Notes: generated from the letters alone by a model not told the origin. Numbered from the stretch's first letter, positions 1-7,384 are shown. The stretch is 10,882 nt of DNA from Opitutaceae bacterium (GCA_025352845.1 JANXSC010000471.1:1-10882); one strand, 5' to 3'. Made by a program: numbers and translations.

Positions 1-884
1 CGCCCGTCGCCGGCCGCGGGCGCAAAACGCCGGAGCGCCAGCTGCGTGACCGCGGCGATCAGGGCGTCCGGTTTCGAATAATCATAGGCCCCGGTGAAGG
101 GCAGCCCCTTGATCATCACGCAAAGCACAAAGGGCCGCTCCTTGAGCCGCACGATACCGGCTTCGCACCGCATCGTCGGACCGGAGCCCGAGCGGCCCGC
201 GAACAACACCCCGCGTGGCAGCTCGCGCCGAAAATAGCTGACCTCGGGCACGGACAGCACCTCGATGATCGCGTCGGACGTCGCGCGAGCCACCACGGCA
301 CCGCGGTGGATCAACTCGAGCGCGCGCATCACCGCCCGCGGGGTGCCCACGTTCTCCGGGCCAACCGGATATTCGCGCCGGCTCATCACGCGCCGCTGAA
401 ACTTGATCGCGGGCGTGCCCTGGGCGGCGAGGGAGGCGTTCACGTTTTCCATACCGACCACATCCGTCAGGAAATTCGCGGCACTGTGATCGTTGACCGC
501 GATCATCAGCACGGCGTAGTCGCGCAGGCTCATGGAGACGGTGTCGCGGTTTAAAAACCGGAGCACGCCACTGCCCGCCGTCACGGCGGATTCCGGCAGC
601 GTGCGAACTTCGTGGAGCGAAAGTTTCTTCGCCGCCGCCTGCCGGAACAATTCGGCGACCAGGTGGATCCTGATGCTCGATCCCTGCGGGAACAACGTGT
701 CGGGTTGCAGGAGAAATTCCTCGCCCGAACTCAAATCCTTGATGGCGACGCCCGCATCGAGCCCCGAAGATTTTACCGCAGCCGCCAGACTTTGTTGAAA
801 CTGCTCGCGGGCGACGTCGGACGCGGCTGCCGCCCACGAACAAGCCGTGACGAGCGAGAGGAGAACAATACGCGAGGAGTGCAT
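1..884 (-). CDS. Class A beta-lactamase-like serine hydrolase with altered active-site motifs (partial, C-terminus cut by window edge)
   Basis: The open frame starts at the ATG at 884 and runs off the left edge (294 codons visible). Residues 1-21 form an export signal: one Arg, a hydrophobic stretch, then AAAA-S. VTAC at 12-15 could alternatively be a lipobox. The rest follows the class A beta-lactamase/penicillin-binding fold family: LFPQGSS near 64-70, a VNDHSAANFL helix at 130-139, an ENVGTP segment at 177-182 and FAGRSGSG at 228-235. The key residues are not canonical. SxxK reads S69-S-I-R72, SDN reads N131-D-H133 and KTG reads R231-S-G233. In true class A enzymes these supply the nucleophile, the general base and the oxyanion/substrate contacts, so ordinary lactamase activity is doubtful although the presumed nucleophile Ser69 remains. 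It lies 91 bp downstream of gltS on the same strand and may be co-transcribed. A GTG five codons upstream is possible, but no ribosome binding site decides. Family is fairly sure, function unknown. Confidence 0.82.
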   Translation of the reverse strand, partial: MHSSRIVLLSLVTACSWAAAASDVAREQFQQSLAAAVKSSGLDAGVAIKDLSSGEEFLLQPDTLFPQGSSIRIHLVAELFRQAAAKKLSLHEVRTLPESAVTAGSGVLRFLNRDTVSMSLRDYAVLMIAVNDHSAANFLTDVVGMENVNASLAAQGTPAIKFQRRVMSRREYPVGPENVGTPRAVMRALELIHRGAVVARATSDAIIEVLSVPEVSYFRRELPRGVLFAGRSGSGPTMRCEAGIVRLKERPFVLCVMIKGLPFTGAYDYSKPDALIAAVTQLALRRFAPAAGDG

Positions 885-975
885 CGGCCGGGGTTCCACG
901 CGGGACAATGCAGCCGAAGCGCGCGTGGGCAAGCCCACCTCGGCCGGCCATCCAAATCAGTGAAGCGGACGTGCG

Positions 976-2262
976 TCAGCGGAGCAGATTGATGAACGCC
1001 GTGATGATCGGCGCGTTGGTGAGATCGATGAGGAATCCTCCAGTCGGCGGGACAAGCGCAAACGCCCGCGGGGCCGGGCCGCGGCGGCGGACAATGGCGT
1101 CCATCGCGGCGACGGCCGTCGCCGTCGAGCCGACGCAGAAACCGATCAACCCCGCGACCATCGTGCCGGCCTCGTGCGTGCGGCCGAGCAGCGGCCACGC
1201 GACGAGCACGGCGAACGCGAGCGTGACCGCGATGTTCGCGCAGAGAATCACGAGCATCGGTCCGGCGACTGCGGCGAGTTCGTGGAGGTTGATCGCGGCG
1301 AGCGTAATCGCGAGGAAGAGCGCGAGCAGCACGGTCGCGACGCGTGCGATCACGGTTTCGTCCAGCCACGTGCGGCCAGTCGCGTCGTGCAGCGCGCGCA
1401 GTGAAAAACCGACAAGGAGAGCGCCCATGTAGGCCGGCAGCGATGCGCCGATGCGCTCGAGTCCGAAGCTCACCCACGCGCCAGCCTTGATGCACGCGCC
1501 CACGAGCAGGAGGTGGCCCACCGCCGAAATTCCATGACCGCACAACGCACGCACATCGCCGGTGAAGCGCGCGAGCGGCGGAGTCGTTATTGTTTCAACT
1601 CGCGGTGCATCCGCCACCGCGAGATCGCGGTCACGCCGCCGCAGCAGCCACTCCGCCACCGGACCCGCGAGCAATCCGCCCGCGACGAGGCCGAACGTCG
1701 CCGCGGCCGCGCCCGTCGCCGCCGCCGCGGAAAATCCGGCCTCCTCCAAGCGCGGCACGAAACCCAGCGCGGTCCCGTGGCCGCCGACGAGTGTGAGCGC
1801 CCCGCACACCACGCCGAGGAGCGGCGGCGCGTGCAGCGCCTGCGCGATGGCGACGCCCACGGCATTCTGCAACACCGCGAGGAGCGTCGCGCCACCCAGC
1901 AGCACCACGAGCGCCCAGCCGCCCGTGCGCAGCAGACCCACCGGCGCGCGCAGGCCCACGCAGGTGAAAAATCCCACGAGCAGCGGCAGGTTCAAATTTT
2001 TCGCCGGCCGCGCCGCCCACTGCGGATCGGGCGTGACGAGCCACGTCCACCACCCCGCCGTCACCTTCGTTTGCCACGCGATCGAGACGAGTCCGGTCAC
2101 ATCGAGCAGCAACACGACCGCGGCGCAGAGCAGCCCACCGACGACGGGCACGGGAATATTGAAACGCGCCAGCACAGTCGCACGCCGCAAGACCGCCTCG
2201 CCGATCCATAGAATCGGGACGGCGGCGAGAAGCAGCCACGAGGCAGAAAGCGTGAGTGTCAT
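976..2262 (-). CDS. gltS: Sodium/glutamate symporter, ESS family (GltS)
   Basis: This 428-residue multi-spanning inner-membrane protein is expected to import glutamate with sodium. Landmark segments align from memory with E. coli GltS (401 residues): NIPVPVVGG at 35-43, the GGHGT signature at 160-164 followed by an ATFGLVAGG stretch near 188-196, and a second signature GFCVGSTATAVAAM at about 374-387, corresponding to the GFGLGATPTAIANM region. The two signatures are the re-entrant-loop motifs typical of this inverted-repeat transporter family. Relative to E. coli there are extra residues around 62-90, including a Trp-rich stretch (GWWTWLVTPDPQW). The ATG at 2262 gives a full N-terminal hydrophobic helix; no purine-rich ribosome binding site is seen before it. 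It is transcribed away from the M14 peptidase gene across a 132 bp gap. Family assignment is secure; glutamate as substrate is inferred from the family. Confidence 0.93.
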   Translation of the reverse strand: MTLTLSASWLLLAAVPILWIGEAVLRRATVLARFNIPVPVVGGLLCAAVVLLLDVTGLVSIAWQTKVTAGWWTWLVTPDPQWAARPAKNLNLPLLVGFFTCVGLRAPVGLLRTGGWALVVLLGGATLLAVLQNAVGVAIAQALHAPPLLGVVCGALTLVGGHGTALGFVPRLEEAGFSAAAATGAAAATFGLVAGGLLAGPVAEWLLRRRDRDLAVADAPRVETITTPPLARFTGDVRALCGHGISAVGHLLLVGACIKAGAWVSFGLERIGASLPAYMGALLVGFSLRALHDATGRTWLDETVIARVATVLLALFLAITLAAINLHELAAVAGPMLVILCANIAVTLAFAVLVAWPLLGRTHEAGTMVAGLIGFCVGSTATAVAAMDAIVRRRGPAPRAFALVPPTGGFLIDLTNAPIITAFINLLR

Positions 2263-2394
2263 CGCGGCGGGGTGAAGCGGCGGTTATGCCACGGCGATGG
2301 CCCGCAACGCACGAGAAATTCGGCGGTGGCGGCGTTTCCGGCTTTGCCATCGCGCGAAACTCCGCGTGACGTTTCGCCCGCCCTTCCCCTTTCG
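2263..2394. promoter_or_regulatory. Divergent intergenic region, gltS / M14 peptidase
   Basis: These 132 bp separate two divergently read genes and must hold or adjoin the promoters of both, unless these lie inside the coding regions. I see no convincing -35/-10 pair on either strand. A perfect 8-bp inverted repeat, GCGATGGC at 2294-2301 and GCCATCGC at 2346-2353, is present with 44 bp between the arms. The stretch just before the peptidase start is C/T-rich and lacks a Shine-Dalgarno motif. Confidence 0.45.
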
Positions 2395-5181
2395 ATGTCC
2401 CGACCGCTTTCCCTCATCCTCGCGACCCTCGTGTTTGTCATCGGCCCGCTCGCGTTTGCGGCGACGATCACCTCGCCGAAGGAGCACTTCGGTTTCGCGA
2501 TTGGCGACGACTATCACCTCGCCACCTACACGCAGACCGAGGCGTATTTCAAGAAACTCGCCGCCGAGTCGGACCGCGTGCGGCTCGTGGACATGGGCCG
2601 CACCGAGGAAGGCCGCACGCAATGGATGCTCGTCATCAGTGCGCCGCAAAACCTGAAGGCCCTCCCGCGCTACAAGGACATCGCGCAAAAGCTCGCGCGT
2701 GCCGAGGGCCTGACCGACGCGCAGGCGCGCACCCTCGCCGCCAATGGCAAGGCCGTCGTGTGGATCGACGGCGGGTTGCATGCGAGCGAGACGGTCGGCG
2801 CGCACCAGCTGATCGAGACCGCGTGGATGCTTGCGAGCGCCACCGATCCGGAAATCCTCCGCATCCTGAAAAACGTGATCGTGCTCTGCGCCCACGCGAA
2901 TCCCGATGGGCAGGAGATCGTGAGCAGTTGGTATATGCGCGAGCCCGAACCGACGAAGCGTGTGCTCACCCCCACACCGCGGCTCTACCAAAAATACATC
3001 GGCCACGACAACAACCGGGACTTCTACATGGCCGCGCAGAAGGAGAGCGCGAACATCAACCGCCAGCTCTACCTCGAGTGGTTTCCCCAGATCGTTTACA
3101 ACCACCATCAGACGGGCCCGGCGGGCACGGTGATCTTCGTCCCGCCCTTCCGCGATCCGTTCAACTACAACTACGATCCGCTCGTGATCAACGGCGTGCA
3201 GGCGCTCGGCACGGCGATTCAGGGCCGCTTCCTGCAGGAGGACAAACCCGGCGCGACCTCGCGCAGCGGCGCGAACTACTCGACCTGGTTCAACGGCAGC
3301 CTCCGCACCACCTCGTATTTCCACAACATGATCGGCCTGCTCACCGAGATCGTCGGCAACCCCACGCCGACGCGCATCCCGCTCGTCGCGCGGCGGCAGC
3401 TTCCGACCGGCGACATCCCCGCGCCCGTCGCACCCCAAGAGTGGCACTACCGCCAGTCGATCGAGTATTCGCTCGCGGCCAACCGCGCCGTGCTCGACTA
3501 CGCGGCGCGCCAGCGCGAGACGCTCCTCTATAATATCTACCGCATGGGCCGGAACTCCATCGAGCGCGGCAACCATGACACGTGGACGCCGCGGCCGAGC
3601 CGGCTCGACGAAATCGTGAAACTCGCCGGCGCCGACCGCAGTGGCACCGAGGCGGAAGAAGCGCCCGACCCGAGCGAGACCACCGGCAGTCCAACGCAAC
3701 GCCTCGCATTCAAATACTGGGAGATGCTGCGCAAGCCCGAGTGGCGCGACCCGCGCGGCTACATTATTCCGGCGGACCAGCCGGATTTCCCGACCGCGGT
3801 GAAGTTCATCAACACCCTCGTGAAAAACGGCGCGGCGATCCACCGCGCGACGGCGGAGTTCACCGTCGCCGGGAAAAAATATCCCGCAGGCTCGTATGTG
3901 GTGAAGACCGCGCAGGCGTTTCGCCCGCACGTGCTCGACATGTTCGAGCCGCAGGATCACCCGAACGATTTCAAGTTCGAGGGCGGGCCGCCGAACAAAC
4001 CCTACGACGTCGCCGGCTGGACGCTGGCGTTCCAGATGGGGGTGCAGTTCGATCGCGTGCTCGAGGCGTTCGAAGGGCCGTTCGAACGCGTGCCCTACGG
4101 CAAGTTGCAATCGCCCCCGGCGGGCAAAGTGCCCAGCCCCCCAAATGTCGCGGGATTTTTCGTCAGCCACCAAGTAAACGACAGCGCAATTCTCACGAAT
4201 CGCCTGCTGAAAGCGGGTGAGGAGGTTTATTGGCTGAAGTCCCTGTCCGAAGCCATGCCCGAGCTCGGGGCCGGCGCGATCTTCATTCCCAATCGCGGCA
4301 CGGCGCGCGCCATCGTGACCACTGCGGCGCGGGAGTTCGGCCTCGACGTGCGCACGTCCGGCGAAGCGCCCGACCCGGCGGAAACCATCCGCGTGCAGCC
4401 CGTGCGCATCGCGCTCTGGGATCGGTTCGGCGGCTCGATGCCGTCGGGCTGGACGCGCTGGTTGCTGGAGCAGTTCGAGTTTCCCTTCGAGGTCATCTAC
4501 GCCCCCAAAATCGACGCGGGCAGGCTGCGCGAAAAATACGACGCCATCATCTTCGTCAGCGGCGCGATCTCAGCCCCCGGCACGCGCGCGCCCGCCGTCA
4601 CCCGCCCGCGCAATCTCCCGGCCGAATTCGAAAGCCGCGTCGGCCGCCTCACGCCCGACAAGTCGGTCCCGGCGCTGAAGGAATTCCTCACCGCCGGCGG
4701 CACCATCGTCACGATCGGATCTTCGACCAATCTCGCCTACCACCTCGCGCTGCCAATCCAAAGCGCGCTCACCGAGCGCAATGCCGAGGACCGGTTGCTC
4801 AATCTGTCCGACGACAAGTTCTACGTGCCCGGCAGCGTGCTGGAAGCGCGCGTAGACTCGAATGCGCCGCTCGCGTGGGGCATGGCGGAGCGCGCGGACT
4901 TCTATTTCGAGCGCAGCGCGGCATTCAAACTGCCCGCCGACGCCGACGCGCGCGGCATCCGCCCGATTGCGTGGTTCGATTCGGAAAAGCCGCTGCGGAG
5001 TGGCTGGGCATGGGGGCAAAAATATTTGAAGGACAGCGTGACGGTCGCCACCGCCTCCGTCGGCGCGGGCCAGCTGCACCTGATGGGCAGCGAGGTTGCG
5101 TTTCGCGGGCAGACACACGGGACCTTCAAGCTGCTCTTCAACGCACTCTATCTCGCGACCGCCCACACCGGGTCGCGCTGA
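2395..5181 (+). CDS. Exported M14-family zinc carboxypeptidase with long C-terminal extension
   Basis: The predicted product is 928 residues starting at the ATG at 2395. An in-frame ATG at 2272 would add 41 residues, but the internal start places a clean signal peptide at the N-terminus (hydrophobic 5-22, AFA before the likely cleavage), so it is preferred. The metallopeptidase domain covers about residues 25-400. It has the zinc pair H129-A-S-E132, a DNNRD segment with N207/R208 matching the substrate-binding Asn-Arg, NHHQ at 236-239 with the third zinc histidine (H237 or H238), and TEIVG with E318 as the likely catalytic glutamate. All key M14 residues are present, so it should be active in the periplasm or outside the cell, trimming peptides or modified peptides. 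Residues from about 585 to the end form a second region with alternating hydrophobic strands and helices, resembling the class I glutamine amidotransferase-like domains appended to some large M14 proteins; that part is uncertain. Substrate unknown. Confidence 0.9.
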   Translation: MSRPLSLILATLVFVIGPLAFAATITSPKEHFGFAIGDDYHLATYTQTEAYFKKLAAESDRVRLVDMGRTEEGRTQWMLVISAPQNLKALPRYKDIAQKLARAEGLTDAQARTLAANGKAVVWIDGGLHASETVGAHQLIETAWMLASATDPEILRILKNVIVLCAHANPDGQEIVSSWYMREPEPTKRVLTPTPRLYQKYIGHDNNRDFYMAAQKESANINRQLYLEWFPQIVYNHHQTGPAGTVIFVPPFRDPFNYNYDPLVINGVQALGTAIQGRFLQEDKPGATSRSGANYSTWFNGSLRTTSYFHNMIGLLTEIVGNPTPTRIPLVARRQLPTGDIPAPVAPQEWHYRQSIEYSLAANRAVLDYAARQRETLLYNIYRMGRNSIERGNHDTWTPRPSRLDEIVKLAGADRSGTEAEEAPDPSETTGSPTQRLAFKYWEMLRKPEWRDPRGYIIPADQPDFPTAVKFINTLVKNGAAIHRATAEFTVAGKKYPAGSYVVKTAQAFRPHVLDMFEPQDHPNDFKFEGGPPNKPYDVAGWTLAFQMGVQFDRVLEAFEGPFERVPYGKLQSPPAGKVPSPPNVAGFFVSHQVNDSAILTNRLLKAGEEVYWLKSLSEAMPELGAGAIFIPNRGTARAIVTTAAREFGLDVRTSGEAPDPAETIRVQPVRIALWDRFGGSMPSGWTRWLLEQFEFPFEVIYAPKIDAGRLREKYDAIIFVSGAISAPGTRAPAVTRPRNLPAEFESRVGRLTPDKSVPALKEFLTAGGTIVTIGSSTNLAYHLALPIQSALTERNAEDRLLNLSDDKFYVPGSVLEARVDSNAPLAWGMAERADFYFERSAAFKLPADADARGIRPIAWFDSEKPLRSGWAWGQKYLKDSVTVATASVGAGQLHLMGSEVAFRGQTHGTFKLLFNALYLATAHTGSR

Positions 5182-5263
5182 GTTGGCGTCGCACGCATTT
5201 TCCCGATCAAGCCGACGGAGAAAAATTTGCCGTGTTCGCGAGTGGGGGCGGAGGAAATCACAG

Positions 5264-5292
5264 TTGACAACACAGGGGCCTTCGTGAGTTTT
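5264..5292 (+). promoter_or_regulatory. Possible promoter of the tRNA cluster
   Basis: A perfect TTGACA box at 5264-5269 lies 40 bp before the first tRNA in an otherwise empty 128 bp gap. At 17 bp spacing the -10 hexamer would be AGTTTT (5287-5292), a poor match. The position is right for a stable-RNA promoter, but the -10 is weak, so this is tentative. Confidence 0.3.
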
Positions 5293-5309
5293 TTCACCTC
5301 TTGGTTTGC

Positions 5310-5384
<75 letters not shown>

Positions 5385-5416
5385 GCCTGCGCTTTTCGAG
5401 CCATAGCTCGGCAGGC
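5385..5416 (+). other. Bulged hairpin in the Lys-Thr tRNA spacer
   Basis: GCCTGC (5385-5390) pairs with GCAGGC (5411-5416), and CGAGC (5397-5401) pairs with GCTCG (5406-5410) around a CATA loop. This makes 11 paired bases with a six-base bulge (5391-5396), directly after the tRNA-Lys CCA end. There is no T run immediately after it; a T6 run begins about 20 bp later. It may guide processing of a polycistronic tRNA precursor or act as a weak attenuator; neither is proven. Confidence 0.4.
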
Positions 5417-5479
5417 CATTCGCTTTCAGTCGTCGTTTTTTCCCAGTCAAATGTTGGATTTCAGGCGCCAGATTTTTTT

Positions 5480-5554
5480 GCCGGCGTAGCTCAATGGTAG
5501 AGCACCTGTTTTGTAAACAGGCGGTTGCGGGTTCGAATCCCATCGCCGGCTCCA
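5480..5554 (+). tRNA. tRNA-Thr (anticodon TGT)
   Basis: The acceptor GCCGGCG pairs fully with CGCCGGC, the D stem is GCTC/GAGC, and the anticodon stem CCTGT/ACAGG encloses TTTGTAA with anticodon TGT at 5512-5514. The T arm GCGGG-TTCGAAT-CCCAT contains one G-U pair and one C-A mismatch. The discriminator is T and CCA is encoded at 5552-5554. It reads ACA codons (and others by wobble). The mismatch is the only irregularity; the gene otherwise looks functional. Confidence 0.95.
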
Positions 5555-5639
5555 GTCTTCGTTCTGCGAGCCACGGTTGGCCCAGCCCTGCAGCGCCGCG
5601 CGAACCCGCGAACTCGCCGACCCCTCACGATTTTTCCAC

Positions 5640-5713
5640 TGCCCGATGGTGTAATGGTAGCACAAACGACTCTGACTCGTTTTGTCTAGGTTCGACTCCT
5701 AGTCGGGCAGCCA
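5640..5713 (+). tRNA. tRNA-Gln (anticodon CTG)
   Basis: The acceptor TGCCCGA pairs with TCGGGCA, giving the U1-A72 end pair typical of glutamine tRNAs. The D arm is GTGT/GCAC with one wobble, the anticodon stem AACGA/TCGTT encloses CTCTGAC with anticodon CTG at 5672-5674, and the T stem CTAGG/CCTAG is perfect around TTCGACT. The discriminator is G, also expected for Gln, and CCA is encoded (5711-5713). It reads CAG codons. Last tRNA of the cluster. Confidence 0.95.
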
Positions 5714-5739
5714 AATTTTTTCCGCAGATTTTTTCAGCG

Positions 5740-5759
5740 ACCGGCCTAATATCCGGTTT
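5740..5759 (+). terminator. Weak terminator-like hairpin after the tRNA cluster
   Basis: ACCGG (5740-5744) pairs with CCGGT (5753-5757) around an eight-base loop and is followed by only three T residues in all (5757-5759). Two T6 runs lie upstream, between the tRNA-Gln CCA end and the hairpin. The stem is short and the T tract poor, so the true end of the tRNA transcript could be elsewhere. Confidence 0.25.
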
Positions 5760-5936
5760 GCCGGTGAGTAGAACGGATGGGATGAACGAACCCCACCCAC
5801 CCCGCAATTGATCTCCACCAAGCGACCCCGCGCGAAAATGACCGAAGTTATTTTTTGAACGAGGTGCTCACCCCAACGTCTCCCGATGTTCCATCGTCCA
5901 CACTGAATTTATTTTCAGCCATCGCCCTGACAAAGT

Positions 5937-5970
5937 AAGTTGACAGCCAACTTTTGATGACACCTATTTC
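5937..5970 (+). promoter_or_regulatory. Possible exbB-cluster promoter with overlapping dyad
   Basis: A perfect inverted repeat AAGTTG (5937-5942) / CAACTT (5948-5953), five bases apart, contains a consensus TTGACA (5940-5945). A TATTTC at 5965-5970 could serve as -10, although the 19 bp spacer is long and the match is three of six. If real, the transcript would have a leader of roughly 240 nt and the dyad would be a natural operator. It could instead be a short stem-loop ending in TTTT. Confidence 0.3.
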
Positions 5971-6107
5971 GCCTCCTTTCACCGTTTCCACCCCAGAATT
6001 TTCTCAGCGCGCGATGCTGAATTTCCCAACTCATTTCGATCAATTGCCCTGCCGTGAAGGCATGGTTCTTGCAGGATAGCTCCCGACAATTTTCCCACCA
6101 AGAGTGA

Positions 6108-6138
6108 GGGTCAGCGGGTCCGCCGCTTGATTCGACCC
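6108..6138 (+). other. Bulged hairpin in the region upstream of exbB
   Basis: GGGTC (6108-6112) pairs with GACCC (6134-6138) and AGCGG (6113-6117) pairs with CCGCT (6123-6127) around loop GTCCG. This gives ten paired bases with a six-base bulge (6128-6133). It is the strongest local structure I see in this gap and would lie in the exbB leader if transcription starts near 5975. Function unknown. Confidence 0.35.
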
Positions 6139-6220
6139 CGCCCCCAGAACTTCATCATTCCATTTTTGCCCCGCAGTTTTTCTTTTCAAACACCCGCTTA
6201 ATTAACCCAACCCTCCTCCT

Positions 6221-6895
6221 ATGATCACCCAAACCCTCCCAATCGCGTTCCTCCTCGGCGACGACAGCCCGATGGATCTTTTCATCAAGGGCAAAGAAAT
6301 CATGTGGCCGATTCTGCTGCTGTCCTTCGTCGCCATCACGGTGGTGATCGAGCGCATCATTTTTCTTTTCCGTGAGAGCGCCAGCCGCGAGCCGGAGGTT
6401 GTCGAGAAGATGCTTGAGGCGGTCGAGCGCGCCGACACCGAGGGAGCCTTGGAGATGGGCCGCAAGAGCAAGGACTTCATCGCCAAGATCCTCGTCTACA
6501 GTTTGAGCAACCGCCAGTATTCGCTCTCCAACGCGTTCATCCGCGCCTCGGGCCAGGAGCTCGCCCGCTACCAGCAGGGCATGGCCACGCTCGATACCTG
6601 CATCACGGCCGCCCCGCTCCTCGGCCTCCTCGGCACCGTCACCGGCATGATGCGCACCTTCGGTGCCCTCGGTGGCGGCGACATCGGTGCGGCCGCCGGC
6701 CAAATCACCGGTGGTGTCGCTGAGGCGCTCATCGCGACCGCCTGCGGTCTCTTCATCGCCATCCTCGGCCTCCTCCCCTTCAACGTCCTCAACGCCCGCG
6801 CCGAGCAGGCGAAGAACGAGGTCGCCGATGTCTCCCACGCCCTTGAGATTCTTCTGAAGAAGGGCGAGACCGCGGCCCCCTTCCAACGCCGCTAA
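6221..6895 (+). CDS. exbB: ExbB/TolQ/MotA-family proton channel subunit
   Basis: A 224-residue inner-membrane protein with three predicted helices: about 28-48, 125-145 and 168-190. Helices two and three carry the family signature, with TAAPLLGLLGTVTGM starting at 129 and GQITGGVAEALIATACGL from 160. Between helices one and two lies a charged cytoplasmic loop (about 51-120). In the family, an ExbB pentamer surrounds ExbD and uses the proton gradient to drive TonB. It is the first gene of the cluster, 57 bp before the first exbD. Length and topology match ExbB rather than the larger MotA; TolQ is possible by sequence alone, but the following exbD-exbD-tonB order favours ExbB. The ATG at 6221 is preceded by CCCTCCTCCT with no Shine-Dalgarno; the ATG at codon 18 is an alternative start that would still keep helix one. 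Confidence 0.94.
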   Translation: MITQTLPIAFLLGDDSPMDLFIKGKEIMWPILLLSFVAITVVIERIIFLFRESASREPEVVEKMLEAVERADTEGALEMGRKSKDFIAKILVYSLSNRQYSLSNAFIRASGQELARYQQGMATLDTCITAAPLLGLLGTVTGMMRTFGALGGGDIGAAAGQITGGVAEALIATACGLFIAILGLLPFNVLNARAEQAKNEVADVSHALEILLKKGETAAPFQRR

Positions 6896-6952
6896 TCGGC
6901 GTTCGCCCGCAAACCAGTCCCAGCGTCCCAATCAGCCAGTCCTTTAACCCAC

Positions 6953-7384
6953 ATGGCCGGATCATCAGGCGGCGGTAGCAGCGGCGGCAAAAAGAAAGCC
7001 CGCATCGAGATCATTCCCCTGATCGATGTGATCTTCTTCCTGCTGGCGACCTTCGTGTTGTTCACGCTCTCGCTGAACAAGTCCAGTGGTGTCGCGGGCA
7101 TCAACCAACCCGCCTCCGAAACCGGTGATGCGAAGCAGGCGAGTGAAGCCACCATCTCCGTGACCGAGGCCGGCCTCATCGCATGGAACAAGGATTTCAT
7201 CAGCCTCGCCGAATTCATCGAGCGGCTAAAGGCGTTCAAAGCGTCGGACCCGGATGGGAAAATCCTGATCAACGGCGACGAGAACGCGCTGTTCAATGCC
7301 GCGCTCTACGTCTTTGACGAGGCCCGCAAGACGGGCTTCCAGAAAGTTTACATCGAAACGAAGGTTCATCAGGCCGGGAAGTAA
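6953..7384 (+). CDS. exbD: ExbD/TolR-family motor subunit, first copy
   Basis: A 143-residue bitopic protein. A short Gly/Ser/Lys-rich cytoplasmic head (1-17) is followed by one transmembrane helix, IPLIDVIFFLLATFVLF (about 21-37), and a periplasmic domain to the end. D25 in the helix is the family's essential proton-carrying aspartate. The periplasmic part (about 66-140) has the usual alternating strand/helix pattern with ILINGDENA near 103-111, typical of the ExbD fold. Together with ExbB it should form the motor energising TonB. Thirty bp separate it from a second exbD with which it shares a 30-residue identical stretch (residues 12-41). The periplasmic domains differ strongly, so the two copies probably have different partners or form a mixed dimer. 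No ribosome binding site is visible; the leader is C-rich. Confidence 0.93.
   Translation: MAGSSGGGSSGGKKKARIEIIPLIDVIFFLLATFVLFTLSLNKSSGVAGINQPASETGDAKQASEATISVTEAGLIAWNKDFISLAEFIERLKAFKASDPDGKILINGDENALFNAALYVFDEARKTGFQKVYIETKVHQAGK

Larger units (their letters stand above)
5714..6220. other. Intergenic region between the tRNA cluster and exbB
   Basis: About 507 bp without a convincing protein gene on either strand, visibly less GC-rich than its surroundings. It contains the weak hairpin after tRNA-Gln, a TTGACA box inside a dyad near 5937-5953, a bulged hairpin at 6108-6138, and the AT palindrome TTAATTAA at 6198-6205 about 15 bp before exbB. The longest ATG frame noticed between these signals (5957-6079, 40 codons) has codon third positions unlike the real genes here. 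The region is most simply the promoter and leader zone of the exbB cluster. Confidence 0.6.

Noticed and set aside
925..938. Palindrome GTGGGCAAGCCCAC between gltS and the beta-lactamase-like gene as a terminator
   Set aside because: The stem is five or six pairs with a tiny loop and no T run follows on either strand; not enough for an intrinsic terminator.
82..951. A 289-codon minus-strand frame overlapping the beta-lactamase-like gene in another frame
   Set aside because: Its translation is Arg/Gly-rich and featureless, whereas the frame starting at 884 has a signal peptide and recognisable beta-lactamase-family segments.
2284..4173. A 629-codon open frame on the minus strand opposite the M14 peptidase gene
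   Set aside because: The opposite strand encodes an M14 enzyme with all catalytic residues; the antisense frame is Arg/Ala/Val-rich without family motifs, as expected for a shadow in GC-rich DNA.
5494..5811. A 105-codon plus-strand frame, and smaller ones on both strands, running through the tRNA genes
   Set aside because: They overlap two or more intact tRNAs and have no protein features.
5957..6079. A 40-codon ATG frame (begins MTPISPPFTV) between the dyad and exbB, possible leader peptide
   Set aside because: Less than half of its codons end in G or C, unlike the real genes here, there is no ribosome binding site, and its start would lie upstream of the transcript start if the 5940 promoter is used.
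6155..6931. A 258-codon minus-strand frame covering exbB
   Set aside because: It is the complement of a clear ExbB and extends into non-coding sequence; no family features.
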